Shown here: positions 61,682-64,000 of the stretch, piece after piece
Position numbering within the stretch: the stretch's first letter is position 1
How the letters are laid out: every line of letters starts with the position of its first letter
Source of the DNA: Fistularia commersonii
Lineage: Eukaryota; Chordata; Actinopteri; Syngnathiformes; Fistulariidae
Direction: 5' to 3'
DNA: 64,000 bases
Assembly (NCBI GenBank): GCA_037954325.1
Contig: JBBMNZ010000013.1
Span: forward strand, 6,966,501 to 7,030,500
The notes under the pieces: model-generated
Told to the model about the DNA's origin: nothing
What the model saw: the letters and a program-made list of their open reading frames with translations, nothing else
The model's database searches: none
Program-made: the position numbers and the translations under genes

Positions 61682-63952
61682 TAGAGAGTCTACTTTTGCC
61701 AAATGTAGTTAAAATTTGGCCTATATTTGTTAAGAAGCCAAACATCTCTAAATAAATAAATAACACTTTCATGTCTGTCAAATTTGCTGATCAGTTGGTG
61801 AACTTGACTTAGACAGTTTTGTTGTTTGTGTTAAAAGCTGTGTAATTGTTGTGATGTACTGTATATATTTTCAAAACTGTATTTTTTTTATGGCGTGCTG
61901 GATATGAGATTTTCTCATTCTTTTTAATATATTATCATTCTACTTTTACTCAGAATTTTCTGCCCTTCCTCTTTTATTCTCTTCTCCACTTCATTAGAGC
62001 AGAAATTCATGTGAGGCTTTTCCATCATCCCATTCTCTTTGCGTACATTTTCCGACTCCATGGACAATCATCTTTCAGCAGTAACATAAACTCTAACTGC
62101 AAGCTGCCCTCAAGTGTAAACAATTGCAAGTGGTAGGGTCCTCCAGAGATGTACTTTCTCGAGTCACATACTGACTGAATGAGCTCACAAAGTGACTGCC
62201 TCCTGAAGCCCAGGACTGGGAAATGTCTCTGCTACTTTCATGTCATAATTCCTTCAAGCTCAAATCTGAAACCGTGTTGACTTTTTCTCCCGGCAACTTT
62301 CCATTATTCTCTTTACATTTCACACTAAAGCCGGTTTGTCTGTTGTGAATCAGCTAATCGATAGATGCGCTAGATTCTGCACAGTTGTGATCTTATTTGT
62401 GAAATAATTGTTAACTTGCAAAAAGCTTATGCGGGAGTAAATGGTGATGTGAGTTTGCATCACTCACCAAATTGCTGTGTGTATGCCCAAGGATTATCAA
62501 TGTGATGTGCTTTTTCATTTGTGTGTGTGTTTGTGCACGTGATATATGACTTAGTGGGTGTCCTGGGTTTGCTGACTGTGTTTACCCAAGCTGCAGCATG
62601 GTTGGCATTTCTCCACTAATCCTGGCTCTCTTGAGGGTATCCTTATCCTATCAACTCTGTTTTCCCATGCAGCTTGCAATTATGTCACAGATGATGACAG
62701 AGAAACAGGTGTGCAGAGTGCTTGTGCACCTGCATTACAAATCTCAAAATGTACATTTTCACTTCCCCATAGTGGTCTAAGCAAATCGTGTTCTATTTCA
62801 ACTCAATATCACCGATTCTCATAGATCTGTCTTTCTCCTTTTGTCATTTGGTGATTTTTTTTTTCTCCTTCTTCTTTCCTCCCTTTATGTTTTTCTTCCT
62901 TTCTTTCACTCCTTCACATCCCCTGTCTTTCTGCAGCGCTGCACTGCTAACGTCAGCAGCCAGGAAGCCCTCTGTGCTTCTATGTGCCACAAATAGACAC
63001 AGGCTGATAAAAAAGCACCTTTCTCCTATAAATAGCACTGCTTGTCTCTGCTTGAATTTGATCGAATGGGAGTTTAGTGCTTGGAGAGAGTGAAATAGTG
63101 ATGAAAGAGACCAATTGGTGGAAGCAGTAAGAGGCAAATGAGTAGGAGAATAGGAGGATCCTTTGTACCTCAGGGACTTCTATTTTGTTTCTCCTTTTGT
63201 TGTACTTCCTGATTCAGACAAGAGGCTTTCTGCTGCTCTTTTTTTCAGCTCTGTTAGCATACCTGCACACCATCAGCTGCAGCCCCCTTTTCTCTCCTGT
63301 TGCTGAGATTTTAATTTTTTACATTTGCATCAGGAATGGTATTTGTCCATTTAGAAATGTTATGTTTTTTTTTTACAATCCACTGCAGATGAATGTTTCA
63401 GGTCACTTTTTACTTTCCATTTTTCCCCAGTTATGCTAGTGATGCATTTCAAATCAGTCCATTCCAGGGAATAACAGATGATGTATTAATGTATCATAAA
63501 TATGGAAGAACATTTTTCAGAGTCACTATGGAAGCAGACATTCCTGGAGAGAAGATATTTTTATAGTCCTCTATCTTTTATTTAAAATCCAAATGGCCAA
63601 AGAAGTGACAAAGTGCTCTGGTCACTGTCTTTTAAATCTGATATCTGGTTGGTGCATCAGAGAGAGGTTTTCCCAAGTCCTTTTTGTAGTCGTTAAATAC
63701 GTTCCCCTGTGTGACTGACCCTCAAATGTGATTGCTTAATAAAGTTTACTAAAGAATTCAAATGATATATTTTATACATATTTATACATACTTGTTTGCA
63801 TTGTGCCCGAGAAGTCACCAGTTGCTACATACATAATGCACTCCCTTCTGAATCTGCACTTCCTCAAATGGTCAATGTGTACTTGTCTCAGCATTGCAAT
63901 TGATCCTTTCTCTGCTTAATTGTTATCACACTAATGCCTGGGTAAGCAGGCA

Positions 63953-64000
63953 GGTGTGTGTGTGTGCGCGTGCGCGCGTGCGTGTGCATGCGTGTGTGTG
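63953..64000. repeat. (GT/GC)n tract at window edge
   Basis: An alternating purine-pyrimidine GT/GC tract that continues beyond the window. Confidence 0.85.

Larger units (their letters stand above)
60533..64000 (+). other. atp11c intron 3, 5' part
   Basis: From donor GTGAGT at 60533 to the window edge there is no further exon that fits the flippase. The sequence holds a C18 run, a nested repeat cluster (60735-61620), an (AT)n tract and T-rich stretches, and it ends in a GT/GC repeat. A CpG-poor block at 62000-63200 looks unremarkable. Confidence 0.75.

Noticed and set aside
62600..64000. Search for atp11c exon 4 (the TPTSPVTSGLP-type loop)
   Set aside because: No matching peptide or suitable acceptor-exon-donor set was found, so the exon is presumed beyond the window.

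Overview
This window is a stretch of vertebrate, almost certainly teleost fish, nuclear DNA. It is AT-rich and mostly non-coding. It contains long (CA)n, (AT)n and pentanucleotide microsatellites, a decayed fish-type Tc1 element, fragments of at least two fish non-LTR retrotransposons, and GT-AG introns. No bacterial-style gene layout, tRNA, rRNA or CRISPR array was seen. The only gene I can identify is the 5' part of atp11c, which encodes a class VI P4-ATPase (phospholipid flippase). It lies on the + strand and runs off the right edge.

Layout. Positions 1-42.2 kb have no exon I can defend. This is a long desert with stretches that look like conserved vertebrate non-coding elements: long, non-repetitive, with clustered homeodomain, POU, SOX and RFX-type sites. 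The best are near 3.56-4.11, 22.9-23.2, 24.0-24.3, 29.7-30.1 and 34.5-35.6 kb. A Tc1-like transposon of about 1.63 kb (10583-12216) interrupts the desert, and two antisense LINE fragments (39.4-39.9 and 40.1-40.9 kb) sit at its right end. In human the block upstream of ATP11C is the desert towards SOX3. I infer, but cannot show, that this is the fish counterpart.

Positions 42.3-43.4 kb hold the CpG-rich promoter and first exon of atp11c. The promoter has a ZNF143/SBS-like site, a TTCTCGCGAA palindrome, a CCAAT box and a CTG repeat. Coding exon 1 has only nine codons (43055-43081). Intron 1 is about 15.9 kb, coding exon 2 is 58938-59057 (40 codons), and coding exon 3 is 60443-60532 (30 codons, entering the first membrane helix). 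All joints are phase 0 with good GT-AG signals. The rest of the gene lies beyond 64 kb.

The most interesting observation is a small hairpin in intron 1 (about 55571-55620), on the same strand as atp11c. Its 3' arm starts with the seed of mammalian miR-505, a microRNA that in human sits in the ATP11C intron. Fish mir-505 is not something I know to be described, so this is a candidate that needs small-RNA and conservation data. Other observations include two RFX X-box-like palindromes, two 13-14 bp perfect hairpins, an unexplained 157-codon antisense ORF in intron 1, and a nested repeat cluster in intron 3.
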